Of a DNA stretch of 64,000 nucleotides, positions 45,969-55,918 are shown one piece after another. Numbering within the stretch: the stretch's first letter is position 1; each line of letters opens with the position of its first letter. Both the position numbers and the translations under genes were made by a program. The DNA is taken from NCBI GenBank assembly GCA_030055595.1, contig JASFYH010000004.1:20770-84769 (forward strand), written 5' to 3'. Under the pieces are notes generated by a model. That model saw nothing but the letters and a program-made list of their open reading frames with translations. It searched no databases and was not told where the DNA came from. Source of the stretch: Archaeoglobales archaeon (lineage in GTDB: Archaea > Halobacteriota > Archaeoglobi > Archaeoglobales > Archaeoglobaceae).

Positions 45969-46016
45969 CTTTGGTTGTCGGATAGATGGCTTTGAAGCTC
46001 GTTAAGGGTGGTTAGC

Positions 46017-46346
46017 ATGGAGAAAACAGAAATTCTCATTCAAATTAAGGAGGCTGAAGCGAAAGTTGAGGATGCGATAAAAAAAGCAGAAGAACTGCGA
46101 AAAAAGTCAATTTCTGAAGCAAAAAACGAAGCAAAGAAGATCTTAGAAGATGCAAATGCAGAGGCTAACAGATTGAGGGAAGAAACTCTAAAGAAGATCA
46201 GGGAGGCTTTAGAAAAAGAGAAGGAAGAAATAAAGAGCAAGAAGTTAAAAGAAGTGAATGAGTTTGAAAAGAGGGGGAGAGAGAACGTTGAGAAAGCGGT
46301 AGAAGTTTTATATAGTGAATTCTTGAGGATGGTGGAACATGCTTAA
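46017..46346 (+). CDS. atpH: A-type ATP synthase subunit H (peripheral stalk)
   Basis: This 109-residue, almost entirely charged coiled-coil protein (heptads throughout; KSISEAKNEAKKILEDANAEANRLREE) pairs with subunit E in the peripheral stalk. ATG 46017 follows SD GGGTGG; the GTG start of the ORF track overlaps that SD. It is the first gene of the nine-gene operon. Confidence 0.88.
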   Translation: MEKTEILIQIKEAEAKVEDAIKKAEELRKKSISEAKNEAKKILEDANAEANRLREETLKKIREALEKEKEEIKSKKLKEVNEFEKRGRENVEKAVEVLYSEFLRMVEHA

Positions 46347-48426
46347 ACCCGAAAAGATGGTCAAGGTTGCATTAGTGGGTGCCAAAGAGCAACTCGATCT
46401 CGCCTCGGAGATCCTTCATAGAATGAATCTGCTTCACGTTGAATCTCTCCCTGAAACAGATTATTTTAAGCTTGGAACACCCGCTGAAAGAGCTGGTCAG
46501 ATCTCCAAAAGTTTACTGCAGGTCAGAAGCTATATCTCCTATCTGAAACTCGATCCCACGAAGATCTCGGTAAAGAGAAAGTTTAAAAAAGAGGAAATCG
46601 AGAATAAATTGAGTCAAAAGCTTGCAGAATATCAAGGGGAAATAGGAAATAGGCTGGACGAATTAAAAAGAATAAATGATGGCTTAAAATCCATAGATGC
46701 AGAAATTTCAACAATAGAACCGTTGAAAGTTCTCGAAATTCCGCCTAAGCTTTTAAAGGGATACAAAACATTGAAGTGCTTTGTAGGGTTTGTAAAAGCA
46801 GATCCTGTAGAGGAGATCAGGAAGATCACGTCGAATTTCGATTTGGTTATCAAGAAATTTGAGGATCAATTCGTAATCGCTGTTTTTGTAAAGGCTGAGG
46901 AGAGTAATGAAGTCTATAGGATCCTACAAGGCTTCGGCTACAAAGAGATCCCCGTGCCTGACATAGAATATGAAACAAGAATTTCAGAGCTTACAAAGAT
47001 GAAAGAAGAGCTTTTAGAGAAGAAAAAGAAGATCGAAATTGAAATAGAAGAGCTGAAATTAAAGGAGTCTGAGATCATTTTGGCGATCGAGGAATACCTA
47101 TCTTCAGAAGTAGACAAGGCGGAACTTCCCCTAAAGGCTCTTGTTTCAAAGCATACTTTTGTTCTTGTCGGCTACATTCCCGCAAATTCGCTTGAAAAGT
47201 TCAAAAAAATGCTTAATGGGAAAGGAATTATAGTTGAAGAGCTTAGCTTTGAAAAAGAGGAAGTTCCGCCAACAAAACTAAACAATCCGGGATTTTCAAA
47301 GAATTTCGAAGTTCTCTCTAAAACCTATGCAATTCCGAGATACAAAGAGATCGATCCAACACTTCTAATGGCGATCTTCTTCCCGCTCTTCTTCGGCTTG
47401 ATGCTCGGCGATATGGGTTACGGTTTACTTATAGTTGCAACCGCCCTCTATCTGAAAAGAATATTCAAAACAGAAGGATGGCAAAAGCTTCTTAACATCG
47501 GTCTTGCCTGCGGTATCACTTCGATCTTCTTTGGCTTTATCTACGGCGAATTCTTTGGACCATTCATTGCTCCCGAAATGAAACCTTCAGAAGTGCATTT
47601 CCTTGGCGATCTACTTGCCGGGCTCTATGCATTCAATCACGGACATCCGATCTTTGATAGAATAGAGGAATTCGGCATAAAGGCTCTGCTCTTTATAGTT
47701 CTAATGATCGGCATGTTCAAAATGGTCTGGGGGTTCTCAATGGGCTTCTACAATGTATTTGTGGAGCATGGTTTAAAAGAAGCGATCCTCGAGAAGGGTT
47801 GCTGGATCCTCGGAGTTCTTGGTCTGATCTGTGCGATCTTCGGCTTCTCATACAACCTCGGGATTTTCACGTCTCCACCACCGGAGGGCTTTGGTGAGAT
47901 CTTTCCGAAGAATCTTTTCCTAAATGGAAACACCGTTACTGAGGCAAAGGCTGTCCCGCTTCCGATTCCTGGACTTGTAAATGGCTGGGAGGCGGGAGTT
48001 AACTACTTCTACATCCTTGCTTTGCCTCTGGTGATCATCTGGTTTATAATATTCCTAAAGGCAGAAATTCCGAAAATGGGGATCTTTGGCGTCATAATGG
48101 CGGTCGAACTGCTTACCTGGTTCGGTCAGATCATTAGCTATGCACGACTGCTCGCAATTGGTCTCTCTTCAGTCTATCTTGCCTTTGTTTTCAACTATCT
48201 CGGACTTAAGGCGGGTTTTGAACCCGGAATGGCAATACTTCCTTTGGCAATAGTAATAATGCTCTTAGGACACTTTGTGAATTTCCTCTTAGGCATACTC
48301 GACCCCGGGTTGCAATCTCTTCGATTGCACTATGTGGAATTCTTTACCAAGTTTTTTGAAGGGGGCGGTAGGGAATATACCCCCTTTGGAAGAGTTAAAA
48401 AGTTTATAGAAGAAGGAGGTGAATAA
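46339..48426 (+). CDS. atpI: A-type ATP synthase subunit I (a subunit)
   Basis: This 695-residue ion-channel subunit has an N-terminal soluble arm (residues 1-340, with coiled coil) and a C-terminal membrane half of about eight helices. FFGLMLGDMGYGLL and ISYARLLAIGLSSVYLAFVFN are conserved; the Arg in the latter faces the c ring. It overlaps atpH by 8 nt. It carries ion flow driving ATP synthesis. Confidence 0.95.
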   Translation: MLKPEKMVKVALVGAKEQLDLASEILHRMNLLHVESLPETDYFKLGTPAERAGQISKSLLQVRSYISYLKLDPTKISVKRKFKKEEIENKLSQKLAEYQGEIGNRLDELKRINDGLKSIDAEISTIEPLKVLEIPPKLLKGYKTLKCFVGFVKADPVEEIRKITSNFDLVIKKFEDQFVIAVFVKAEESNEVYRILQGFGYKEIPVPDIEYETRISELTKMKEELLEKKKKIEIEIEELKLKESEIILAIEEYLSSEVDKAELPLKALVSKHTFVLVGYIPANSLEKFKKMLNGKGIIVEELSFEKEEVPPTKLNNPGFSKNFEVLSKTYAIPRYKEIDPTLLMAIFFPLFFGLMLGDMGYGLLIVATALYLKRIFKTEGWQKLLNIGLACGITSIFFGFIYGEFFGPFIAPEMKPSEVHFLGDLLAGLYAFNHGHPIFDRIEEFGIKALLFIVLMIGMFKMVWGFSMGFYNVFVEHGLKEAILEKGCWILGVLGLICAIFGFSYNLGIFTSPPPEGFGEIFPKNLFLNGNTVTEAKAVPLPIPGLVNGWEAGVNYFYILALPLVIIWFIIFLKAEIPKMGIFGVIMAVELLTWFGQIISYARLLAIGLSSVYLAFVFNYLGLKAGFEPGMAILPLAIVIMLLGHFVNFLLGILDPGLQSLRLHYVEFFTKFFEGGGREYTPFGRVKKFIEEGGE

Positions 48427-48427
48427 A

Positions 48428-48676
48428 ATGGTTGAAACCGCTTTAATCGAGAGCGAGGCATTCATAAAGGGTTGTGCAGCAATAGGAGCGGGTTTGGCTG
48501 TAGGACTTGCTGGAATTGGTGCGGGAGCGGGTGAAAGCGGAATTGGTGCTGCTGCGGTTGGAGCAATTGCAGAGGACAGAGGTTTCTTAGGCTTGGGTCT
48601 GCTGTTTACAGTCATTCCAGAGACGATCGTGATCTTCGGCTTGGTCATCAGCCTGATCCTGATGTTTGCATACTGA
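48428..48676 (+). CDS. atpK: A-type ATP synthase subunit K (c ring)
   Basis: This 82-residue single-hairpin proteolipid has two glycine-rich helices (GAGLAVGLAGIGAGAGESG and a C-terminal IPETIVIFGLVIS). The helix-2 Glu in PET is the ion carrier, and helix 1 also has a Glu (GES). H+ versus Na+ use cannot be decided by eye. ATG 48428 follows SD GGAGGTG; the ORF-track GTG is part of that SD. Confidence 0.95.
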   Translation: MVETALIESEAFIKGCAAIGAGLAVGLAGIGAGAGESGIGAAAVGAIAEDRGFLGLGLLFTVIPETIVIFGLVISLILMFAY

Positions 48677-48689
48677 ATAAGGTGAAAAG

Positions 48690-49256
48690 ATGCCTTTGGA
48701 CACACTAATTCAAGAGATCACAAAAAAGGGAGAAGAAGAAGTGAAAAGAATCGAAAACGAAACAAAGAGAGAAGTAGAGAAGATCTTGGCAGATGCAAAA
48801 GCTGAAGCGGAGTTGATTCTCAAGAGAGCAAGAGAAGAAGCGGAAAAAGACGGAGAGGCTTTAAAAAGACAAGAAATTTCAAGTCTAAATCTTGAGCTCA
48901 AAAGAGTGCAGTTGTCAAAGCAGAAAGAGATCACTGAGGAGGTATTTAGAAGACTGAGGCAAAAGATAAGTGAGATGGATGAAAAGACCAGAAAAATGGT
49001 CTTAAAGTCTCTAATCGAGAAAAATGCAAAAGACGGGATGCGCCTATACGTAAGGAAAGAGGACGAGGAGATCGTAAAAGAAATTTTAAAGAAGGTTAAG
49101 CTACAACTCCAGCTTGCCGGAAATATCTCCGCTCTTGGTGGTTTAATATTAGAAGAGCCAAGTGGAGATGTAAGGGTAAATCTAACCTTCGATGAACTAC
49201 TCTCCAGTTTATACGATAAAAAGCTTGCAGAGGTGGCAAAGATTCTCTTTGGGTGA
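48690..49256 (+). CDS. atpE: A-type ATP synthase subunit E
   Basis: This 188-residue peripheral-stalk protein has an N-terminal coiled coil (ITKKGEEEVKRIENETKREVEKIL) and a globular C-terminal half with ALGGLILEEPSGDVRVNLTFDELL, the family signature. SD AAGGTGA precedes ATG. It pairs with subunit H. Confidence 0.94.
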   Translation: MPLDTLIQEITKKGEEEVKRIENETKREVEKILADAKAEAELILKRAREEAEKDGEALKRQEISSLNLELKRVQLSKQKEITEEVFRRLRQKISEMDEKTRKMVLKSLIEKNAKDGMRLYVRKEDEEIVKEILKKVKLQLQLAGNISALGGLILEEPSGDVRVNLTFDELLSSLYDKKLAEVAKILFG

Positions 49257-49261
49257 TAGAA

Positions 49262-50272
49262 ATGATCTCAAGGACTAAAGCAGCTTACGCTTACATTGTT
49301 GCAAGGACTAAGGTGATGAAAAGTAAACTTCTGAAGCCAGAAGATTTCAGGAAATTACTAAACATGTCATTTGATGAGGTCATGAGATTCCTTGAGGAAA
49401 CAGAATACAAAAAGGAGATCGATGAAATGGCTTACAAGTTCAGCGGTCCAAAACTTTTGGATTACGCCCTATTCTCAAATCTCGCAAAAACTTACAGGAA
49501 GATCTACACAGTCTCTTTCGGAGACGCAAAAATATTGATTGGACAGTATTTGCGAAGATGGGATGTATGGAACCTGATAAACATAATAAGAGGCAAAAAT
49601 GCCAATTTACCCGCGGAGATCGTCGAAGAAACTCTTGTGCCTGCTGGAGAGTTCAGCTTTGAAATTCTCCACTCGATGTTTTCAAAAGAACTAAATGAGC
49701 TTATTAAGGAGCTTGAGGGCACGATCTATAGCGAAGCACTTTCAAAGATTGGATCCGCTCCGATGAATTTGATCGAAGACGAGCTCTGGAAGGCGTATTA
49801 TAAGGCTTTGCTGTCTGTTAAGGCAAATGACTTCGAGAGCAGGGTTTTCACGAACTTCGTAAGAATGGAGATCGATCTGAGAAACATAAAGACGATCCTT
49901 AGACTTAAAGCGGAAGGGGACACCGCAGAGGAGATCATCGCGAGGATCGTGCCGGGGGGCTATGAGCTCACTGAAGAAGAGGCGAGAAAACTTGCAACTA
50001 TGTCTTTTGAAGAGATCATAAAGTCTTTGGAGGGTTTCTGGTTCTGGAAAATCTCTACTATACAGGATTTGGGTAGAGCGGAGATCGAGCTCGACAAGAT
50101 CTGGATCGAAGCGATAGCAAGAAGGGCGGGAAATTATCCACTAAGTGTTCTACCAGTTCTGCAGTATATAGTTCTCAAAAAGGTTGAAGTAGACGATCTT
50201 CGAATTCTTGGCTGGGGCAAATGGCATGGAATTCCAAATGAAGAAATAGAGAAGGAGATGGTGATCATATGA
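49262..50272 (+). CDS. atpC: A-type ATP synthase subunit C
   Basis: This funnel-shaped subunit (336 aa, all helical) joins the c ring to the central stalk. The N-terminal KAAYAYIVARTKVMKSKLL and the three repeated helical modules (RMEIDLRNIKTILRLKAEG) fit the family. ATG 49262 has GGGTGAT four bases upstream; GTG 49253 of the ORF track overlaps the atpE stop and was not preferred. Confidence 0.92.
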   Translation: MISRTKAAYAYIVARTKVMKSKLLKPEDFRKLLNMSFDEVMRFLEETEYKKEIDEMAYKFSGPKLLDYALFSNLAKTYRKIYTVSFGDAKILIGQYLRRWDVWNLINIIRGKNANLPAEIVEETLVPAGEFSFEILHSMFSKELNELIKELEGTIYSEALSKIGSAPMNLIEDELWKAYYKALLSVKANDFESRVFTNFVRMEIDLRNIKTILRLKAEGDTAEEIIARIVPGGYELTEEEARKLATMSFEEIIKSLEGFWFWKISTIQDLGRAEIELDKIWIEAIARRAGNYPLSVLPVLQYIVLKKVEVDDLRILGWGKWHGIPNEEIEKEMVII

Positions 50273-50571
50273 AAATGGCGGTAATTGGTGATATGGACTT
50301 TGTCACCGGCTTCATGCTCGCGGGCATTACAGACATTTATGAAGTTTCCAAGGATGAGGAAATTGTTAAGGCTGTTGAGGATGTTTTGAATAGAAAAGAT
50401 CTTGGTGTAGTTGCGATAAAGTCGGAATTTTTGAAAAAATTGCCCGTTGCTCTAAAAAAAGAACTTGACGAGAGAGTTGAACCGACATTCATTGCTGTCG
50501 GTGCAACGGGCGGAGTTGAGGAGATTAAAGAAAAAATAAGAAAGGCGATAGGTGTTGAGCTATGGAAGTAA
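50269..50571 (+). CDS. atpF: A-type ATP synthase subunit F
   Basis: This 100-residue central-stalk protein has a Rossmann-like fold. [18 protein letters not shown] at the N-terminus and a regulatory C-terminal helix are typical of subunit F. It overlaps atpC by ATGA and atpA by 10 nt. Confidence 0.94.
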   Translation: MKMAVIGDMDFVTGFMLAGITDIYEVSKDEEIVKAVEDVLNRKDLGVVAIKSEFLKKLPVALKKELDERVEPTFIAVGATGGVEEIKEKIRKAIGVELWK

Positions 50572-52292
50572 GCGTTGGTGAAATCTATAGGATCTCGGGG
50601 CCTCTCGTTGTTGCTGAGAGGCTAAAAGCGAGGATGTATGATCTCTGCAAGGTTGGAGAAGAGAATCTGATGGGTGAAGTTGTTGGCTTAGCGGGAGACA
50701 AGGTGCTGATCCAAGTCTACGAAGATACCTCAGGAGTGAGACCGGGCGAAAAAGTCGTGAACACAGGACTGCCATTAAGCGTAGATCTTGGTCCAGGGCT
50801 CATTGGGAACATCTACGACGGAGTGCAAAGACCACTGCCGTCGCTCAAAGAAATAAGTGGAGATTTCATAAGCAGAGGCATCGAGGCGCCGGGAATTGAC
50901 AAGAAGAAAAAATGGGAATTTCAGCCTTTGATCAAGAAAGGTGACGAAGTTAAAGCGGGGCAGATCATTGGCAAAGTTCAGGAGACTGAAGTTGTTGAGC
51001 ACCGCATTCTTGTGCCTCCGAACGTTAAAGGAGGCAAAGTCAAGGAAGTTTATTCTGGAAGCTTCACGGTTGATGAAACCATTGCGGTTCTTGAAGATGG
51101 AACTGAGCTTAGGATGGCTCACAAGTGGCCAGTAAGAATTCCAAGACCATATATTGAAAAGCTACCACCAGTTGTGCCTTTGCTAACTGGACAAAGAATA
51201 CTTGATACTTTCTTCCCGATTGCAAAAGGAGGCACAGCAGCAATTCCGGGGCCTTTTGGAAGTGGAAAAACCGTGACACAGCATCAGCTTGCAAAGTGGA
51301 GTGATGCAAGAATAGTGGTCTACATCGGCTGTGGAGAACGTGGCAATGAGATGACAGAAGTTCTTGAAGAATTCCCTGAGCTCATTGATCCGAGAACTGG
51401 AAAGCCATTGATGCTGAGAACCGTGCTTGTGGCAAACACCTCGAATATGCCAGTCGCTGCAAGAGATGCAAGCGTTTACACAGGAATCACAATCGCTGAA
51501 TACTTCAGAGACATGGGCTACGACGTTGCTCTGCAGGCTGACTCGACTTCTCGATGGGCAGAAGCGATGAGAGAACTTTCTGGAAGACTCGAAGAAATGC
51601 CGGGCGAAGAAGGATATCCAGCGTATCTTGCTTCGAGACTTGCAGAATTCTATGAAAGAGCGGGAAGAGTGAAGACTTTGAGCGGAGAAATTGGAAGTGT
51701 AAGCGTCGTGGGAGCGGTTTCACCACCTGGCGGAGACTTTAGTGAGCCAGTAACTCAGAACACGTTGAGAATAGTAAAAGCATTCTGGGGACTCGATGCC
51801 AAGCTCGCTGGAAGAAGACATTTCCCCGCAATAAACTGGCTTATCAGCTACAGCTTATACACTGGAACTCTTGGCGAATGGTATGAGAAAAATGTTGCTC
51901 CCGAGTGGAACGAATTGCGCACATGGGCTATGAGCGTTCTGCAGGAAGAAGCTACTCTGCAAGAGATCGTGATGCTCGTTGGAAGCGATGCCTTGCCAGA
52001 ATCTCAGCGTGTATTATTGCTCGTTGCGAGGATCATAAGGGATTTCTATCTGTCCCAGTATGCATATCACGAGATCGACAGCTACTGCGATATTAGAAAG
52101 CAGTATGACATGCTCAAGGCAATTAAAACGGTGAACGACTGGTTCTACAAGGCTCTTGAAGCTGGAAAGACTTACGAAGAGATTGAAAAAGTAGAAGGCT
52201 TTGACGAGTTCATGAGGAGTAAGCTCGAGGCTGATTACAAGACCGCGATGACCAAGGCGATGGAGAAAATGAAGAAAAGCCTGGGGGTGTGA
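50562..52292 (+). CDS. atpA: A-type ATP synthase catalytic subunit A
   Basis: This catalytic subunit (576 aa) has P-loop [13 protein letters not shown] near residue 230, the A-type extra (non-homologous) region between about 110 and 190, and [14 protein letters not shown]. It is intein-free. It hydrolyses or makes ATP at the A/B interfaces. Confidence 0.98.
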   Translation: MEVSVGEIYRISGPLVVAERLKARMYDLCKVGEENLMGEVVGLAGDKVLIQVYEDTSGVRPGEKVVNTGLPLSVDLGPGLIGNIYDGVQRPLPSLKEISGDFISRGIEAPGIDKKKKWEFQPLIKKGDEVKAGQIIGKVQETEVVEHRILVPPNVKGGKVKEVYSGSFTVDETIAVLEDGTELRMAHKWPVRIPRPYIEKLPPVVPLLTGQRILDTFFPIAKGGTAAIPGPFGSGKTVTQHQLAKWSDARIVVYIGCGERGNEMTEVLEEFPELIDPRTGKPLMLRTVLVANTSNMPVAARDASVYTGITIAEYFRDMGYDVALQADSTSRWAEAMRELSGRLEEMPGEEGYPAYLASRLAEFYERAGRVKTLSGEIGSVSVVGAVSPPGGDFSEPVTQNTLRIVKAFWGLDAKLAGRRHFPAINWLISYSLYTGTLGEWYEKNVAPEWNELRTWAMSVLQEEATLQEIVMLVGSDALPESQRVLLLVARIIRDFYLSQYAYHEIDSYCDIRKQYDMLKAIKTVNDWFYKALEAGKTYEEIEKVEGFDEFMRSKLEADYKTAMTKAMEKMKKSLGV

Positions 52293-52294
52293 AA

Positions 52295-53683
52295 ATGGAG
52301 GAATACAAGACGATTACCCAAGTAGCGGGCCCTCTAATCTTTGTAGAGAAAACGAAGCCAGTGGCTTATGGTGAACTCGTGAATGTTGTTCTTCCAGATG
52401 GCTCAGTAAGGAAAGGTCAGGTTCTCGACACTTCAAAGAATATTGTGGTTGTGCAGATGTTCGAGGGCACAAGAGGCATTGACAAAAGCTGTAGCGTTCG
52501 TTTCACAGGAGACATAGTAAAGCTGAATTGCTCCAAAGACTTGCTTGGGAGAATCTTAAGCGGTTCAGGAGAACCAATTGACGGAGGACCAGCAATTATT
52601 CCTGAAGAGAGAATACCAATCGTTGGTGCTGCTATAAATCCCTATGCAAGAAAGTATCCGAGAGAGTTCATTCAGACTGGAATTTCTGCAATCGACGGGA
52701 TGAACACACTCGTTCGTGGGCAGAAGCTTCCGATCTTCAGTGGTAGCGGTTTACCGCACAACGACATAGCCTTGCAAATTGCTCGCCAAGCGAAGGTTCG
52801 TGGGCAGGCTGAAGAATTCGCTGTAGTTTTTGCTGCGATGGGCATAACTTATGAGGAGGCATATCAGTTCATGAAAGAATTCGAAAGGACTGGAGCTCTT
52901 GAAAGGGCGGTAGTGTTCCTAAATCTTGCAAAGGATCCCGCCATAGAGAGAATAATAACTCCGAGAATGGCATTAACCGCTGCGGAGTATTTAGCCTACA
53001 CTTACGACTACCACGTCCTTGTTATTCTAACGGACATGACAAACTACTGCGAAGCTCTGCGAGAAATAAGCGCTGCAAGAGAAGAAGTCCCGGGAAGGCG
53101 CGGGTATCCGGGATACATGTATACCGACTTGGCAACGATCTACGAGAGAGCGGGGAGAATTCGTGGGAGAAAGGGCACAATTACGCAGTTCCCAATTCTT
53201 ACGATGCCCGCAGACGACATAACTCACCCGATCCCAGATCTTACTGGCTATATCACAGAGGGGCAGATCGTTCTGAGCAGAGAGCTTCACGCTAAGGGCA
53301 TTTACCCACCCATTAACGTGCTCCCGTCACTTAGCAGGCTGATGAAAGAGGGAATCGGGGCGGGAATGACGAGAGACGATCACAAGCAGTGGAACGATCA
53401 GATGTATGCTGCCTATGCAGAAGGCGTAGATCTGCGCGGTTTAGTTGCGATCGTTGGCGAAGAGGCTTTGAGCGAAAGAGATCGCCTATTCCTGAAGTTT
53501 GCAGACGAATTTGAACGCAGATTCGTCAATCAGGGCAAATACGAGGACAGAGACATTGAGACGACGCTCGATCTCGGCTGGGAATTGCTTAGCATGCTTC
53601 CAGAAAGAGAACTGACAAAGATCGAGAGAAAATACATCGAGAAATACCATCCCGCCTACAAAAAGAAGACACAGGGAGCTTAA
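52295..53683 (+). CDS. atpB: A-type ATP synthase regulatory subunit B
   Basis: This non-catalytic nucleotide-binding subunit (462 aa) has a degenerate P-loop ([19 protein letters not shown]) and [15 protein letters not shown] 52295 lies five bases after SD GGGGGTG; the ORF-track GTG 52289 lies inside this SD. It alternates with A in the hexameric head. Confidence 0.97.
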   Translation: MEEYKTITQVAGPLIFVEKTKPVAYGELVNVVLPDGSVRKGQVLDTSKNIVVVQMFEGTRGIDKSCSVRFTGDIVKLNCSKDLLGRILSGSGEPIDGGPAIIPEERIPIVGAAINPYARKYPREFIQTGISAIDGMNTLVRGQKLPIFSGSGLPHNDIALQIARQAKVRGQAEEFAVVFAAMGITYEEAYQFMKEFERTGALERAVVFLNLAKDPAIERIITPRMALTAAEYLAYTYDYHVLVILTDMTNYCEALREISAAREEVPGRRGYPGYMYTDLATIYERAGRIRGRKGTITQFPILTMPADDITHPIPDLTGYITEGQIVLSRELHAKGIYPPINVLPSLSRLMKEGIGAGMTRDDHKQWNDQMYAAYAEGVDLRGLVAIVGEEALSERDRLFLKFADEFERRFVNQGKYEDRDIETTLDLGWELLSMLPERELTKIERKYIEKYHPAYKKKTQGA

Positions 53684-53705
53684 AGCTCAGCAGTGAGGGA
53701 TAGAG

Positions 53706-54335
53706 ATGGCAGAAGTTCAACCGACGAGAATGGAACTAATAAAGCTCAGAAGAAGAATAAAAATGGCTGTTCGCGGGCACGCGTTGCTGAAGATGAAAAG
53801 AGACGGCTTGATAATGGAGTTCAGAGAACTGCTTGAGGAGGCAAAGGTTGCAATTCAAAAGATGGTCGACAATTACAACAAGGCTCAGCAGAAGCTCTTG
53901 ATTGCAATGGCGGTAGACGGATTTCCCGCATTGCGCTCAATAGCACTTTCATGCTGTCAGATCCCGCCGAGTTTTACGCTAAAAAGGAAAAGCATAATGG
54001 GCGTAGTCGTGCCTGTGATCAAAAGAGAGAAAGTGGCAAGAAGGGCAATAGAGAAACCTTACGGGATCCTGAGCACGAGTGTCAGAGTTGATGAGGCGGT
54101 TACCGCCTACGAAGAGCTCGTTGACTCGATTCTTGAAGTTGCGGAGATCGAAACCACGATCAGAAGATTGCTCGAAGAGATCGAAAGGACTAAGCGTAGA
54201 GTTAATGCTCTCGAATACAGAGTTATTCCAAGAATGAATGAGCTTGCAAGGTTCATAGCATTTAAGCTTGAGGAAATGGATCGAGAGAACATAATAAGGT
54301 TGAAGAAGCTCAAGATGAAGAAGGCGAAGAGGTAA
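53706..54335 (+). CDS. atpD: A-type ATP synthase subunit D (rotor shaft)
   Basis: This 209-residue coiled-coil shaft protein has TRMELIKLRRRIKMAVRGHALLKMKRD at the N-terminus and RRVNALEYRVIPRMNELARFI near the C-terminus; both are signatures of V/A-type subunit D. It is the last gene of the operon, and a T-rich stretch follows. Confidence 0.95.
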   Translation: MAEVQPTRMELIKLRRRIKMAVRGHALLKMKRDGLIMEFRELLEEAKVAIQKMVDNYNKAQQKLLIAMAVDGFPALRSIALSCCQIPPSFTLKRKSIMGVVVPVIKREKVARRAIEKPYGILSTSVRVDEAVTAYEELVDSILEVAEIETTIRRLLEEIERTKRRVNALEYRVIPRMNELARFIAFKLEEMDRENIIRLKKLKMKKAKR

Positions 54336-54365
54336 GACTTTTATATTTGCCTTATAACTTTTTTC

Positions 54366-54824
54366 ATGGTGGGTTTTTCCGAGCTTAAAGGCATATATTT
54401 AAAGCTTGGCGGAGACTACAAAGAATTCAAAAAGCTTTCTGGCGAGTTAAACGTTGGATATAAGTTCAATTTTGCAAAGAAGATCACAGAAGCGGATGTT
54501 CAGCTATTCGGACTTATCTCTGGTGATATGAATCCGATCCACTTTGACGAGGAATTTGCAAAGAAGACAAGATTCGGCGGTAGAGTTGCTCATGGAATGC
54601 TCACAACAAGCCTTGTCTCAACAGCTCTGGCAATGCTTCCCGGAACAGTTGTTTTGCTGGAGACCAATTTTAAATACACCTCTCCAGTTAAAATCGGAGA
54701 TCTCGTTAATGCGGAATGCGAGATCGTTGAGAAGGAGAAGAACAGGTTTAAAGTTGCGGTAATTTGCAAGGTTTCTGACAAAGTTGTTGCGGAGGGATGG
54801 GCTAAGGTCTTAATATGGCAGTAA
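54366..54824 (+). CDS. MaoC-like (R)-specific enoyl-CoA hydratase / hot-dog protein
   Basis: This 152-residue hot-dog fold protein carries the hydratase-2 motif ISGDMNPIHFDEEFAKKTRFGGRVAHGML with catalytic Asp and His. A roughly 25-residue N-terminal extension precedes the fold. It probably hydrates a 2-enoyl-CoA; the chain is unknown. It overlaps the downstream peptidase start by 10 nt. Confidence 0.85.
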   Translation: MVGFSELKGIYLKLGGDYKEFKKLSGELNVGYKFNFAKKITEADVQLFGLISGDMNPIHFDEEFAKKTRFGGRVAHGMLTTSLVSTALAMLPGTVVLLETNFKYTSPVKIGDLVNAECEIVEKEKNRFKVAVICKVSDKVVAEGWAKVLIWQ

Positions 54825-55918
54825 TTGAGCTTCTCAAAGAGAAAAAGGCGGATTTTTTTGTTCTGCAGTCTGGGGGCGTGAATTTTAGCTATGCTACGAA
54901 GTTCAAAAGCTCCTCGACGATGTTCTATCTGATCGGAGTTGATGGCACAGATCTTCTGCTTTTGCCAGAGATGGAGCTTGGAAGGGCTTTAAGGGAGAGC
55001 AGAGTTAAAGAGATCGCAAGCTTCGAGAAGCTTGGTTATGAAGAGAAGCTTAAAGAGCTTAAAAGTCCAAGGAAAGCAATTGCAGAAATTCTCGTTGAGA
55101 GGCTCAAAGAAGGGAGGGCTAAGAAAGTTCTTATTCCCACCGACTTTCCCGCTTTTCTTGCCTTCGAGCTACAGAAGCATTTTGAAGTCGAAGCAGTCGA
55201 GAATCCCTTCTTAAAGCTCAGAGCGGTGAAGAGGGCGGATGAGATTGAAAAGATCAGGCAGAATTGCCTGATATTGCTTAGGAGTTTTGATAAACTTTAC
55301 AGGAAGTTGAGATCAAAGAAGCCAATGAACTGCGATTCTGCTCGATCTTTTCTTGAAAAAGAGCTGTTCTTTCAAGGTTTGATAGCTGAAGATACTATAT
55401 GCTCTTCAGGAAAACTCTCAGCAGATCCCCATGAGCTCGGAAAGGGGAAGATCGAGGATCATCTTCTCGTTGACGTCTTTCCGAGGAATTTAAGAACTGG
55501 ATACTACGCGGACTTTACAAGAACGATCTTGATCCGAAAAAATCCAGAGATTGAGGAAATGCTTAAGGCAGTAATCGAGGCAAAGAAAAAGGCAATCTCG
55601 ATGCTCAAAGAGGGTGTCAACGGAAAAGACGTGCACAATGCAGTCAAAGACTGTCTTAAAAGTCATGGCTTCGAAACTAAAGCGGGTGAGGGATTTATAC
55701 ATTCCACAGGTCATGGAGTTGGACTTGAAGTTCATGAGGAGCCAAGAATAGGCGATGTTGATGCTGAGCTAAAAAGCGGAATGGTTGTAACTGTTGAGCC
55801 CGGGCTTTACTACAGAAAAATTGGTGGTGTCAGGGTTGAAGACCTCATTTTGATCCGAAAGAATGACTGCGAAGTTCTCACACCCTACGAGAGCTTTTTG
55901 GCATTATATAATCCTTAG
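54815..55918 (+). CDS. M24 aminopeptidase / Xaa-Pro peptidase-like
   Basis: This 367-residue two-domain peptidase has an N-terminal creatinase-like domain (1-140) and a pita-bread domain with metal ligands in VDVFPR and ADFTRTI (Asp), STGHGVGLEVHE (His), VEPGLYY (Glu) and VRVEDLIL (Glu). All ligands are present, so it is likely active. The 3' end overlaps serS (convergent) by 41 nt. Confidence 0.92.
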   Translation: MAVIELLKEKKADFFVLQSGGVNFSYATKFKSSSTMFYLIGVDGTDLLLLPEMELGRALRESRVKEIASFEKLGYEEKLKELKSPRKAIAEILVERLKEGRAKKVLIPTDFPAFLAFELQKHFEVEAVENPFLKLRAVKRADEIEKIRQNCLILLRSFDKLYRKLRSKKPMNCDSARSFLEKELFFQGLIAEDTICSSGKLSADPHELGKGKIEDHLLVDVFPRNLRTGYYADFTRTILIRKNPEIEEMLKAVIEAKKKAISMLKEGVNGKDVHNAVKDCLKSHGFETKAGEGFIHSTGHGVGLEVHEEPRIGDVDAELKSGMVVTVEPGLYYRKIGGVRVEDLILIRKNDCEVLTPYESFLALYNP

